This document shows, piece after piece, positions 1 through 7,676 of a stretch of DNA of 64,000 nucleotides. Each line of letters starts with the position of its first letter. Positions within the stretch are counted from its first letter, which is position 1. The stretch is from Winogradskya humida (GTDB taxonomy: Bacteria > Actinomycetota > Actinomycetes > Mycobacteriales > Micromonosporaceae): contig NZ_BOMN01000050.1 of the NCBI RefSeq assembly GCF_016862215.1, forward strand, positions 47,734 through 111,733. Direction: 5' to 3'. The notes beneath the pieces are model-generated. The model worked only from the letters and a program-made list of their open reading frames with translations, was not told the DNA's origin and ran no database searches. Position numbers and translations under genes: made by a program.

Positions 1-781
1 GCCCCTGGGCGCCGACCTTGCTGACCGCTTTCGGGTTATAACCCGACTCGACCTTCGCCACGGCGGCGAGGAGCTTGGGCGAGACGCCGTACTTCGCACC
101 CGCTTTGACGAACATGTCGGCGTACGGCACTCCCGCGAGCGAACTGGAATTCTGCAGGCTGGCCGGGCGGACAGCAGCGGCCGCCGCGGCCGCGTTCGCC
201 CCTTTAGCCCCGTTCGCCCCGGTCACCGCGGTGGCACCGGCGGCGTCCGAGGTGCCGACGACCCGGCGGATGTGGGTCGGCGTCTCGTAGACCGACTGGA
301 TCTTGACGTGGTCGCCGGGTTTCGGCGCCGCGATCATCTTGTTGTTGCCGACATAGATGGCGACGTGATCGACCGGCTTGTCGAACGCCAGGATGTCGCC
401 GGGCTCAGCGTTGGCCAGCCCGTCCACCTTGGTGCCGGCCTGGGCCTGCTGCTTCGAGTTGCGCGGCAGATCAATTCCGAGATCCTTGTACGCCCGCTGC
501 ACGAGCGCCGAGCAGTCCAGCCCCTTGGCCGGGTCGGTGCTCCCGAAGACGTACTTCGTGCCGAGGTACTTTTTCGCCGAGTCGACGACGGCCTGACCGG
601 TGACGCCGGGGCTGGTGGGACCGGCGGTGGCTCCCGCGAGCGCGTTCGCGAACGACGTACCCGAGGTCGTGGAGGTGCCGGTAGCGGTCGCGGTGCCGGC
701 TGTGCCAGTGGTCGTGGGCGCGATCCCGAGCTGCGTCTTCAGCTCGGAGATGCGCGACATGACACCCTGAACACCGATCAT
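1..781 (-). CDS. Flagellar-operon peptidoglycan hydrolase, NlpC/P60 + SLT fusion (partial)
   Basis: Last visible gene of the minus-strand flagellar cluster; its 3' end lies outside the window (260 codons seen). Residues about 60-175 are an NlpC/P60 cysteine peptidase domain with catalytic Cys in GLDCSALVQ (about C90) and His in VDHVAIYVGN (about H139). After an Ala-rich linker (about 180-215) a lytic transglycosylase (SLT) domain begins; AAVAKVESGYNPKAVS contains the probable catalytic Glu (about E244) and the rest is cut off. The ATG overlaps the fliJ stop by four bases (ATGA), so the two are translationally coupled. The N-terminus looks like a short helix followed by a Thr/Gly-rich linker, with no clear Sec signal, which would suit export by the flagellar apparatus. 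Inferred role: opening the cell wall for rod assembly, as FlgJ does elsewhere. Confidence 0.85.
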   Translation of the reverse strand, partial: MIGVQGVMSRISELKTQLGIAPTTTGTAGTATATGTSTTSGTSFANALAGATAGPTSPGVTGQAVVDSAKKYLGTKYVFGSTDPAKGLDCSALVQRAYKDLGIDLPRNSKQQAQAGTKVDGLANAEPGDILAFDKPVDHVAIYVGNNKMIAAPKPGDHVKIQSVYETPTHIRRVVGTSDAAGATAVTGANGAKGANAAAAAAAVRPASLQNSSSLAGVPYADMFVKAGAKYGVSPKLLAAVAKVESGYNPKAVSKVGAQG

Positions 782-1464
782 TCCCGGCTCCCGTCGTCCT
801 CGTCCTCACCTTCGAGTTCGGCGCGATCAGCGGGTCGCTTAGCGACAACGGCCAACCGGTCCCGGGCAGCGTCGATGGACTGCCGCGCGTCAGCCAGTTC
901 GATCATCGGACGCTGAGCGGCAACGGAGTTCGCGGTCTCCCGGGCCTCATCCTCCCGCTCAGCAGCCGACCGCCGATTCGCCACCGACCCGCCCCCGGTA
1001 CGCAGCACGCTGCCCCGCTCCTCAGCCGTATCGACCCCCCGCGCGGCATTCCGTGCCTTGGACGTCACCGCGATCTCGTCAAGGTTGTTCTGCTCGGTAG
1101 CCAGATCGAGATGCTTGATCGTTTCGGCATGCCGCTCGGCCATCATCTCCACCGCCCGGCGCCGTTTCGCGGCATCGGCCAGCTCAGCGACCTTCTCCCG
1201 GGTCCGCTCCTCCGCCTCGTCGACCAGCTTGTGCGCCCCGGAAAGCGTCGCGGCCAGCGACTGCCGCGCCACCATCGACGCCACCATCGCCCGCGCGGTC
1301 CCCTCGCTAGGGGCATCGGCCCCGGCCAGGTCAAGCTGGCGCCGCTTCACCAGCGCCTGCGCATCCCGGATCTCCTGCCGCGACTGGACAACCGCGCCGC
1401 GAGCGGCATCCTCCTGAGCTTTCCGCGCACGCAGCACGGGCCCGAGCCGGAACATCCGATTCAC
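778..1464 (-). CDS. fliJ: Flagellar export protein FliJ
   Basis: A 228-residue, strongly charged, almost wholly helical coiled-coil protein beginning MNRMFRLGPVLRARK, the usual FliJ opening. FliJ is the central stalk of the FliH-FliI export ATPase and a chaperone-escort factor. The C-terminus is acidic (EGEDEDDGSRE). It is longer than the enterobacterial protein (about 147 residues). The start is GTG, 4 nt after GGGAGG; an ATG three codons in is too far from that site. Unlike the other genes of the cluster it does not directly abut fliI: a 381-bp gap with its own FliA-type promoter lies between. Assignment rests on position after fliI and coiled-coil character, because FliJ sequences diverge strongly. 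Confidence 0.8.
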   Translation of the reverse strand: MNRMFRLGPVLRARKAQEDAARGAVVQSRQEIRDAQALVKRRQLDLAGADAPSEGTARAMVASMVARQSLAATLSGAHKLVDEAEERTREKVAELADAAKRRRAVEMMAERHAETIKHLDLATEQNNLDEIAVTSKARNAARGVDTAEERGSVLRTGGGSVANRRSAAEREDEARETANSVAAQRPMIELADARQSIDAARDRLAVVAKRPADRAELEGEDEDDGSRE

Positions 1465-1495
1465 AAGACCTCCCAGAGAAGCGCCTACACAGACC

Positions 1496-1523
1496 CGGTC
1501 GGCCCGTCACCCCAACCACTGAG
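1496..1523 (-). promoter_or_regulatory. FliA (sigma-28)-type promoter for fliJ
   Basis: On the minus strand CTCA (1520-1523) is followed by exactly 16 nt and GCCGACCG (1496-1503). The predicted start leaves a leader of about 25 nt before the fliJ GTG at 1464. The same CTCA-N16-GCCGA arrangement precedes flgB, fliC, flgN and the 28.7-kb receptor gene. Actinobacterial FliA/WhiG-family sigma factors use closely similar elements. Confidence 0.75.
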
Positions 1524-1528
1524 CCTCT

Positions 1529-1546
1529 GCACCCGACCTGCAACCC
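1529..1546 (-). promoter_or_regulatory. TcrA-box-like direct repeat upstream of fliJ
   Basis: Read on the plus strand: GCACCCG-acct-GCAACCC, two heptamers at 11-bp period. This fits the box reported for the Actinoplanes missouriensis response regulator TcrA, GCA(A/C)CCG-n4-GCA(A/C)CCG, at 13 of 14 positions. It ends 5 bp upstream of the fliJ -35 element, a sensible activator position. Its orientation relative to the promoter is opposite to the box at flgB. Confidence 0.6.
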
Positions 1547-1587
1547 GCCCCCAAAAGCCGGACCGTTACCGCCCCGTTGCACCCAGC

Positions 1588-1636
1588 TAGGTTGCCCACA
1601 ATTAAGTTGTGCACAACTTAATTGCACACAACCTAA
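1588..1636. promoter_or_regulatory. Triple overlapping palindromic operator
   Basis: Three overlapping copies of a TTAnnTTG-N4-CAAnnTAA-like element are centred at 1596.5, 1611.5 and 1626.5, exactly 15 bp apart. The middle copy, TTAAGTTG-TGCA-CAACTTAA (1602-1621), is perfect and sits inside a 26-bp perfect palindrome (1599-1624). Outer arms TAGGTTG (1588-1594) and CAACCTA (1629-1635) extend the dyad to 48 bp. The site is AT-rich in GC-rich surroundings and recalls operators of MarR-family dimers. It lies about 65-115 bp upstream of the fliJ -35. No regulator gene is adjacent. Confidence 0.7.
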
Positions 1637-1697
1637 TGCGGAGTGGGCGGCCGGATCGGGGCTTATGTCCGGATGAGGGGAATTGAGCTCGGCAGCC

Positions 1698-1806
1698 ATG
1701 CGGCCATGCGGCCATGGGCCATGCGGCCATGCGGCCATGCGGCCATGCGGCCATGCGGCCATGCGGCCATGCGGCCATGCGGCCATGCGGCCATGCGGCC
1801 ATGCGG
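1698..1806. repeat. 8-bp microsatellite (ATGCGGCC)
   Basis: Twelve copies of ATGCGGCC, interrupted once by a 7-bp ATGGGCC (1714-1720), lie between the fliI stop and the operator cluster. The period is not a multiple of three, so every frame reads the same peptide and this is not coding sequence. With the elements above it explains the 381-bp gap between fliI and fliJ. Confidence 0.9.
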
Positions 1807-1845
1807 GCGGCCACCGGGGACTTTGCTCCGGACGTACTGAAACGG

Positions 1846-3153
1846 TCAGGAATTTGCGATGAGCTGGCGCAATTGCGCCCAGGCCTGGTCGGCGGGGACC
1901 TTTTCGTCCAGGCCCTGGCGCAGGAAGGCGGTGATCTGCGGCCAGATCGCCGTGGCGCGGTCGGCCTCAGGGTTGGTGCCGGGGACGTAGGCGCCGATTT
2001 CGACCAGCTCGCGGACGTCGCGGTGGGCGGCCATCATGCGGCGGAGTTCGGTGGCGTCGCTTTTTTGTTCGGCGGTGGTGATTTTGTTGGCGACGCGGGA
2101 GATGGAGTCGAGGGACTGGATGCTGGGGAAGTGGCCGGCGGTGGCGAGTTTTCGGTCGAGGACGATGTGGCCATCGAGGATCGAGCGGGCGGCGTCGGCG
2201 ATCGGTTCGTTGTGGTCGTCGCCTTCCACCAGGACCGTGTAGAGGCCGGTGATGCTGCCGCGGGCGCCGGGGCCGGCTCGTTCCAGCAGGGAGGCGAGCA
2301 TGGCGAAGACCGAGGGTGGGTAGCCGCGGGTGGCGGGGGGTTCGCCGACGCTGAGGCCGACTTCGCGCTGGGCCATCGCGGCGCGGGTGACGCTGTCCAT
2401 CAGCATGAGGACGTCGCCGCCCTCGTCGCGGAAGTATTCGGCGATGCGGGTGGCCACGAGGGGGGCGCGGAGCCGGACCAGCGGCGGGGTGTCCGAGGTG
2501 GCGATGACCACCACCGAACGGGCCAGGCCTTCGGGGCCGAGGTCGTGTTCGATGAACTCGCGGACCTCGCGGCCGCGCTCGCCGACCAGGGCGACGACGT
2601 TGAGCTCGGCGGTCGTCCCGCGGGTGATCATGGACATCAGGGTGCTCTTGCCGACGCCGGAGCCGGCGAAGATGCCGATCCGCTGGCCGCGGCCGCAGGG
2701 GACGAGCGTGTCCAGGACGCGTACGCCCAACGGCATCGGCCGGTCGACCAGCTGCCGCTCCATCGCCGACGGCGGGGCGGCCTCGATGCTGACCATCTCG
2801 CCTCTGAGCGGGGGTCCGCCGTCCATCGGGCGGCCCAGCCCGTCCAGGATGCGTCCGCGCAGGTCCGGGCCGACGGCTACGCGCAGCGGACCGCCGGTGT
2901 TGGTGACCGGGCTGCCGGTGCCGAGGCCGGCGATCGGGCCCAGCGGCAGGCAGGCGAGCCGGTCCCCGTCGAGCGCGGCAACCTCGGCCAGGATCGCGTC
3001 GTCGCCCTCGTTGATCTGCAGGAGGTCGCCGACCCGGGCTTCCAGACCGCTCACCGTCACGCGCAGGCCCACCGCCCCGGTGACCTTGCCCCGGCTCAGT
3101 GGCTGGGCCGCGGTGAGGGCGGCGTTGATGCGGTTGCGGAAGACGTCGGTCAC
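1846..3153 (-). CDS. fliI: Flagellar type III export ATPase FliI
   Basis: Hexameric ATPase at the cytoplasmic base of the flagellar export gate; it helps unfold and release substrates from their chaperones. At 435 residues it has the usual FliI length. The Walker A motif AGSGVGKST is at about residues 163-171, followed by VVALVGERGREVREFIE and the Walker B region VLMLMDSVTRAAMAQREV; the family signature PPATRGYPPSVF follows. The N-terminal beta-barrel is at about 20-95. The start is GTG, overlapping the fliH stop as GTGA, so it is translationally coupled to fliH. The F1-beta-like catalytic fold is intact. Confidence 0.97.
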   Translation of the reverse strand: MTDVFRNRINAALTAAQPLSRGKVTGAVGLRVTVSGLEARVGDLLQINEGDDAILAEVAALDGDRLACLPLGPIAGLGTGSPVTNTGGPLRVAVGPDLRGRILDGLGRPMDGGPPLRGEMVSIEAAPPSAMERQLVDRPMPLGVRVLDTLVPCGRGQRIGIFAGSGVGKSTLMSMITRGTTAELNVVALVGERGREVREFIEHDLGPEGLARSVVVIATSDTPPLVRLRAPLVATRIAEYFRDEGGDVLMLMDSVTRAAMAQREVGLSVGEPPATRGYPPSVFAMLASLLERAGPGARGSITGLYTVLVEGDDHNEPIADAARSILDGHIVLDRKLATAGHFPSIQSLDSISRVANKITTAEQKSDATELRRMMAAHRDVRELVEIGAYVPGTNPEADRATAIWPQITAFLRQGLDEKVPADQAWAQLRQLIANS

Positions 3154-3815
3154 AGTCGCAGGGCTTCCTTCGCTCTAGCCACGGCGGCCGCGATGGAGGC
3201 GTCGACCGTCGTGGTGCCGGTCTCGGCCACGGCGTCGCCGGGGTGCAGGGCGGGCTCGGGGCGCAGATGCACCGGCCGGCCCTCGTAGTTGTAGTCGGCG
3301 TCGGTTGCCGTGCCGACCAGACTGCGGAAATCGTCGGGGTGCAGGCTCACGACGACGTCGCCCTGGTCGGGGGCGGCGTTCATGGCCCGCCGCAGCGCTG
3401 CCGCGGCCCGGCCCTCGGCGTCGTCCATGGCCCGTCCGATGATGGCCTCGGCCAGCTCGAACGCGTGCCCCAGCACCGCTTCCTGCAGTTCGTGCAGGGT
3501 CGGCATGAGCTGGGTCTCCAGGTTGGTCACCGCCCGGCCGAGCGCGTTCACCGACTGGGCGAGGGCGGCCGCGCGGCGCTGGTCGTGGGCGTGTTCGCGG
3601 GCGGTGGCCCGTTCGGCGGCCGCTTCCGCCTCGAGCGCGGCGGCCCGCTGGCCCTGCGCCCAGCCCTCGGCGTACCCGGCGGTGCGGGCTTCCTGTTTGG
3701 CCCGTTCGACCGGAGCGGAATCCTTCGGTACGCCGCGGCGCAGGTCCACGCCGAAGCTGACCGCGGTCGCCGATTCGGCCACCGAGCCCCGCAGCACCGG
3801 CTTCTCCTCAGGCAA
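3150..3815 (-). CDS. fliH: Flagellar assembly protein FliH
   Basis: A 221-residue stator-like regulator of FliI. The central region (about 38-130) is Ala/Glu/Arg-rich coiled coil with AEGWAQGQRAA-type segments; the C-terminal part (VVVSLHPDDFRSLVG, then HLRPEPALHPGDAVAET) is the globular FliH/YscL-like domain that resembles the V-ATPase E subunit. The start is TTG at 3815, inside the fliG 3' end (8-nt overlap), chosen because GGAGG lies 6 nt upstream within fliG. It sits between fliG and fliI as is common in flagellar clusters. Confidence 0.9.
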   Translation of the reverse strand: MPEEKPVLRGSVAESATAVSFGVDLRRGVPKDSAPVERAKQEARTAGYAEGWAQGQRAAALEAEAAAERATAREHAHDQRRAAALAQSVNALGRAVTNLETQLMPTLHELQEAVLGHAFELAEAIIGRAMDDAEGRAAAALRRAMNAAPDQGDVVVSLHPDDFRSLVGTATDADYNYEGRPVHLRPEPALHPGDAVAETGTTTVDASIAAAVARAKEALRL

Positions 3816-4833
3816 TGAGTTCCTCCGCCTCGCCGCGCTGGATCTCGATCTGGCCGGAGTCCTCCAGCGAGCGGATCACCGAGACGATCTTCTGCTGCGC
3901 CTCCTCGACCATCTTGACCTTGACCGGGCCCATCAGGTCCATCTCCTCGACCAGGTTCTCCCGGCCACGTTCGGACAGGTTGCCGGTGACCTTGTCTCGG
4001 ACGTCGTCGCCGACACCCTTGAGCGCGAGCGCGAGGTCGGCGGGTTCGACCTGACGCAGCACCAGCTGGATCGAACGGTCGTCGAGGGACGTGATGTCCT
4101 CGAACATGAACATCCGCCGGCGGATCTCCTCGGCGATCTCCGGGTTGCGCTTCTCCAGCGCCTCCAGGATGAGCCGCTCGGTGGTGCGGTCCGCGCGGTT
4201 GATGATGTCGACCAGCGGTTGCAGGCCACCGACCGTGGACAGCTCGTCGGGCTGGAGCACGCTGGACAGCTTGCGTTGCAGCGCCATCTCGACCTGGCGG
4301 ATCACGTCCGGCGAGGTGCGGTCCATGACGGCGATCCGGTGTGCGACGTCCGACTGCACCTCGGGGGCGAGCCCGGACAGGATCGACGAGGCGAGCGCCG
4401 ACGGGATGTGCGCGAGGACCAGCGCGATCGTCTGCGGGTGCTCGTACTGCACGTAGGAGAGCAGTTGGCGGGGATCGGCGTGGCTGAGGAAGTTGAACGG
4501 CATGTCGGTCATCGAGGCCTGCAGCCGGTCCAGGATCAGCTGGGCGCGTTCGACACCGAGGGAGGCTTCGAGCAGCTCACGGGCGTACGCCATGCCACCC
4601 GCGCCGGCGTGCTTGGTCGTGGCCAGCGCGTAGAACTCGTCGATGACGTCGCCGACGACATCCGGCTCCAGCTTGCCGAGCCGGGCGATCTCGGCGGAGA
4701 GCTCCTCGACCTCGCCCTCGCTCATGTTGGCCAGGACCCGCGTCGAGTACTCCTTGCCCATCCGCACCAGCAGGATGGCCGCCTTGCGCAGGCCTGTCAT
4801 CGACGTGGTGGTCAGCGCTGCTGGCGTGGTCAA
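3808..4833 (-). CDS. fliG: Flagellar motor switch protein FliG
   Basis: Rotor protein of the C-ring; its C-terminal charged helix meets the stator and transmits torque, its N-terminus binds FliF. Length 341 residues, normal. Seen: N-terminal TGLRKAAILLVRMG, the middle-domain hallmark YEHPQTIALVLAHIPS, and the C-terminal torque helix around LVLRQVEPADLALALKGV followed by LVEEMDLMGPVKVKMVEEAQ. The start is TTG with AAGGAGG 7 nt upstream; no closer in-frame ATG or GTG has a comparable site. It overlaps fliH by 8 nt and lies 50 bp after fliF. Confidence 0.96.
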   Translation of the reverse strand: MTTPAALTTTSMTGLRKAAILLVRMGKEYSTRVLANMSEGEVEELSAEIARLGKLEPDVVGDVIDEFYALATTKHAGAGGMAYARELLEASLGVERAQLILDRLQASMTDMPFNFLSHADPRQLLSYVQYEHPQTIALVLAHIPSALASSILSGLAPEVQSDVAHRIAVMDRTSPDVIRQVEMALQRKLSSVLQPDELSTVGGLQPLVDIINRADRTTERLILEALEKRNPEIAEEIRRRMFMFEDITSLDDRSIQLVLRQVEPADLALALKGVGDDVRDKVTGNLSERGRENLVEEMDLMGPVKVKMVEEAQQKIVSVIRSLEDSGQIEIQRGEAEELIA

Positions 4834-4883
4834 TGTGGTTCCTCCTTGAACCAGGGGGGCGGGGGACGAGCTTCAGGTCAGGG

Positions 4884-6485
4884 TCAGCGGCCGGCACCGA
4901 GCCAGCCGCGCAGCAGTGCGGCCATCTCCTCAGGCTGGTCCTCGACCATCTGCTCGATCTCGCGCTGGCGCTCCTCGAGCTCCTGGAAGCTCGCGTTCGC
5001 CTCGATGGCCGCCGACGGGATCGCCGCGTTCAGCTCGGCGAGACGCTGCGCCTCCAGGGCGGCCTGCATCTCCTCGAGGTGCTTGAGCTCGGCGCTGGTC
5101 AGCGACTTGCGCTTTTTCTGCTTCCGGCTCCAGCGCCAGGCGATGAACATCAGCAGGAGTACGACCAGCGCCATCGCGGCGGTCCTGATCAGCGAGGTCT
5201 GCTTGGCCGTGGTGTCGGCCGCGACGGAGGCGGCCAGCGCGTCCTTGGCGGCGGTCGCGGCGCTGGTGTCGAAAGCCATCGCGCTGACCGCGATCGTGTC
5301 GCCGCGGGTCGCGTCGATCCCGGCCGCGGCGCTGACGAGCTGCTGCACGTCCGCCTGGTTGACGGCACCGGCGGTGGTGGCGTCCAGCAGCACCGCCACG
5401 CTCAGGCGCTTGATGCCGCCCGGGGCGCTGTTGCGCGTTTCGGTGGTCTTGTCGACCGCGTTGTTGCGTACGGTGTTGCTGTTCTCGTACTGCCCGGTCC
5501 CGGCCGTGTTGGTGGTGCCGTTCGGAACCTGGATGTTGTCCGGGCCGAGCACCCCGCCCTGGCCGTTGCCGTTGCCGTTGTACGCCTCGCGGCTGATGCT
5601 CTCGGACAGCGCCGCGACCGACGGGTCCGAGGTGAACTTCTCGGTGTTCGTCTGCACCGTGTCGAAGTCGAGCTCGGCGGTCGTGGTGACCACGGAGTGC
5701 CCCGGCCCGACCACGGAATCCAGCATGGCCTGCAAGGAGTTGTTGAGCCGGGTCTGGAACTGGACGGTCGCCGAGTCGGAGCCGCTGTCACTGCCGCTGC
5801 CCCCGATCGCTGCGCCGCCACCGGTCGAGAGGATCTTGCCGTCCGCGCCGGCCACGGTCACCTGGGTCGGGTCGAGGCCTTCGACGCTCGACGCGACGAG
5901 GTGGACGATCGACTGCACCTGGTCACCGGAGAGCGGTTCGCTCGGCGAGGTCTGCACCAGCACCGAGGCGGTGGTCTTGTTCTGGTCGTCGGCGAAGACG
6001 TCTTTCTGGGGCATGACGAGGTGTACGGTCGCCGCCTCCACGCCGTCGATCGCCTTGATGGTGTTCGCCAGCTCGCCCTCGAGCGCCCGCTGGTAGTTCG
6101 TGTGCTGCATGAAGTCGCTGGTGGTGATCCCCTGCTGGTCGAGCAGCGAGTAGCCGGTGTCGGCGTCTCCGGGTAGGCCTTCACCGGACAGCTGCAGCCG
6201 CAGATTGTTCACCTGGTCCTGCGGAACGAGGATCGTCGAGCCGCCGTTGGCCAGCTCGTACGCCGTCCCGGACTTGTCCAGCGACTCGACGATCGCACTC
6301 GCGTCCTTCGTCGACAGATTGCTGAACAGCGGGGAGTACGAGGGTTTCGAGGCCCAGGTGGCGAAGAAGTAACCGCCGATGAGCAGCGCGAGCAACGCCG
6401 CGACCGTGACGGCTTTCTGACCGGGCGTGAAGGATTTGAAGGTGTCGCCGACTTTACGAACAGGCGCTGGCAGACGGTCAGACAT
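4884..6485 (-). CDS. fliF: Flagellar MS-ring protein FliF
   Basis: The first membrane ring of the basal body, a platform for FliG and the export gate. 533 residues with a transmembrane segment at about 25-44 and a second near the C-terminus (AAMALVVLLLMFIAWRW), flanking a periplasmic-side region with YscJ/FliF ring-building domains (for example YQRALEGELANTIKAIDGVE). The short cytoplasmic tail after the second segment carries the acidic FliG-binding end (EQMVEDQPEEMAALLRGWLG). The ATG at 6485 follows the fliE stop by one base. Confidence 0.96.
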   Translation of the reverse strand: MSDRLPAPVRKVGDTFKSFTPGQKAVTVAALLALLIGGYFFATWASKPSYSPLFSNLSTKDASAIVESLDKSGTAYELANGGSTILVPQDQVNNLRLQLSGEGLPGDADTGYSLLDQQGITTSDFMQHTNYQRALEGELANTIKAIDGVEAATVHLVMPQKDVFADDQNKTTASVLVQTSPSEPLSGDQVQSIVHLVASSVEGLDPTQVTVAGADGKILSTGGGAAIGGSGSDSGSDSATVQFQTRLNNSLQAMLDSVVGPGHSVVTTTAELDFDTVQTNTEKFTSDPSVAALSESISREAYNGNGNGQGGVLGPDNIQVPNGTTNTAGTGQYENSNTVRNNAVDKTTETRNSAPGGIKRLSVAVLLDATTAGAVNQADVQQLVSAAAGIDATRGDTIAVSAMAFDTSAATAAKDALAASVAADTTAKQTSLIRTAAMALVVLLLMFIAWRWSRKQKKRKSLTSAELKHLEEMQAALEAQRLAELNAAIPSAAIEANASFQELEERQREIEQMVEDQPEEMAALLRGWLGAGR

Positions 6486-6486
6486 T

Positions 6487-6813
6487 TTAGGCCTGCATTC
6501 TCATGATTTCCTGAAATGCTTCGACAGCTTTATTGCGGATCGCCATGGTCATCTGGAGGCCGAGCGAGGCCTCGGTGGCGGCCATCGTGTACTGCGCCGG
6601 GTCCTGCAGGGTGCCGTTGGCCACCTGTACGGCGAGATCGCTCGCGTTCGCCTGGGACGCCTGCACGCTCTCCAGGCCCTTCGACAACATGCTCGCGAAG
6701 TCGCCGCCGGCCGCACCGGCTCCGGTGGTGGCCGCTGCGCTCGAGGCACCGCTGATCGCGCTGACGCTGGAGAGACCGTTCACGGCACCGAGCGCGCTGA
6801 TGGGGGACGTCAT
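6487..6813 (-). CDS. fliE: Flagellar hook-basal body protein FliE
   Basis: A 108-residue rod adapter joining the MS ring to the proximal rod. The C-terminal half shows the conserved FliE pattern: FASMLSKGLESVQASQANAS, then AVQVANGTLQDPAQYTMAA and LGLQMTMAIRNKAVEAFQEI ending EIMRMQA. The N-terminus is a low-complexity Ser/Ala/Gly stretch. The ATG at 6813 was chosen because it follows the flgC stop by 2 nt; a longer open frame upstream only overlaps flgC. Order flgB-flgC-fliE-fliF is the standard bacterial arrangement. Confidence 0.95.
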   Translation of the reverse strand: MTSPISALGAVNGLSSVSAISGASSAAATTGAGAAGGDFASMLSKGLESVQASQANASDLAVQVANGTLQDPAQYTMAATEASLGLQMTMAIRNKAVEAFQEIMRMQA

Positions 6814-6815
6814 GA

Positions 6816-7211
6816 TCAGCCCTTCCCGAGGTTGATCGCGGCCTGGTAGGACTCCTTGGCACGGTCGACAACCGAGATGTTCGCCTGGTACGCCCGCTGC
6901 GCCATCATCAGCTGAGCCATCTGGCTGCCGAGGTCGATGTCGGGGCGGCGCACGTAACCCTCGGTGTCGGCGAGCGGGTTGTCCGGCTCGTACGCGAGCT
7001 GGCCCTCGGCACTGCCGTAGGCGATCCCGCCGACCTGGGCCCCGTTGCCGTCCTGGGCCTCCTGGGCAACGACGTACCGGGCCTGGAAGGCGCTCTCCGA
7101 GGTCCGGCTGACGTTGTCCATGTTGGCGATGTTGTCGGAGACGGCGTCGAGCCACTTGCGGTAGACGGTGACGCCGGATGCGGCTGTGCCGATCGCGTTG
7201 AAGGTGCTCAT
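6816..7211 (-). CDS. flgC: Flagellar basal-body rod protein FlgC
   Basis: A 131-residue proximal rod subunit. It opens with the rod/hook family N-terminal helix (TAASGVTVYRKWLDAVSDNIANMDNV) and ends with the matching C-terminal helix (LMMAQRAYQANISVVDRAKESYQAAI), which pack together in the assembled rod. The more usual ANxxT of the N-terminal motif reads ANMDNVSRT here, a mild variant also found in other FlgC proteins. It starts with ATG 6 nt after flgB and is followed closely by fliE. Confidence 0.95.
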   Translation of the reverse strand: MSTFNAIGTAASGVTVYRKWLDAVSDNIANMDNVSRTSESAFQARYVVAQEAQDGNGAQVGGIAYGSAEGQLAYEPDNPLADTEGYVRRPDIDLGSQMAQLMMAQRAYQANISVVDRAKESYQAAINLGKG

Positions 7212-7217
7212 CTAGGA

Positions 7218-7565
7218 TCAGGCCCCCTTGATCGCGTCGCGGATCAACCCGTACTTGCTGTCGAGGGCGCGGATCGTCAGCTGGTAGCGCATCGTGGTGT
7301 CGATGTGCGACAGCGTCTCCTCGTCGAGGTTGACGTTGCTGCCGTTCAGGCGCGTCGGCTCCAGCGAGTTCTGCACGCTCGGCGTCACCGACGAGGGCGA
7401 GGCGCCGTGCTTGACGGCGCTGCTGAGCGCCTCCTCGAACTTGACCTTACGGGCCTGGTACCCAGGGGTCTCGATGTTCGCGATGTTGTTGGAAATGGCG
7501 TTCTGCCGGGCGGACAGGCCGGCGACTGCGACGCGGAGCGAGGACGATGCGACGTCATCGAACAC
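7218..7565 (-). CDS. flgB: Flagellar basal-body rod protein FlgB
   Basis: A 115-residue proximal rod subunit and first gene of the rod/MS-ring/export operon. The signature AVAGLSARQNAISNNIANIE followed by TPGYQARKVKFEEAL is clear, as is the C-terminal helix MRYQLTIRALDSKYGLIRDAI. The start is GTG with AAGGA about 9 nt upstream. A FliA-type promoter and a TcrA-like box lie about 75-130 bp upstream, and a terminator further upstream separates it from the fliC operon. Confidence 0.95.
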   Translation of the reverse strand: MFDDVASSSLRVAVAGLSARQNAISNNIANIETPGYQARKVKFEEALSSAVKHGASPSSVTPSVQNSLEPTRLNGSNVNLDEETLSHIDTTMRYQLTIRALDSKYGLIRDAIKGA

Positions 7566-7641
7566 GGCAGTGTTCCTTCCAGTGGTGCGAGGCCGCCGTT
7601 CCTTGGCGAGCTGTACGAGCAGTCCGTTGCTCGTACTCTCA

Positions 7642-7669
7642 GGTTCGGCCTGACCGTCGATCCGCTGAG
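7642..7669 (-). promoter_or_regulatory. FliA-type promoter for flgB operon
   Basis: Minus strand: CTCA (7666-7669), 16-nt spacer, GCCGAACC (7642-7649). The leader to the flgB GTG is about 70 nt. This is one of the two closest matches in the window to a CTCA-N15-17-GCCGAA consensus. Confidence 0.8.
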
Positions 7670-7676
7670 GCGCAAA

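Noticed and set aside
1602..1814. Short frames reading MAAWPHGR-type repeats at the ATGCGGCC array
   Set aside because: An 8-bp period makes all frames open with the same peptide; no ribosome site or relative.
3310..6096. Long plus-strand open frames opposite fliH, fliG and fliF
   Set aside because: The minus-strand genes are unmistakable flagellar proteins; the opposite frames have no family features.
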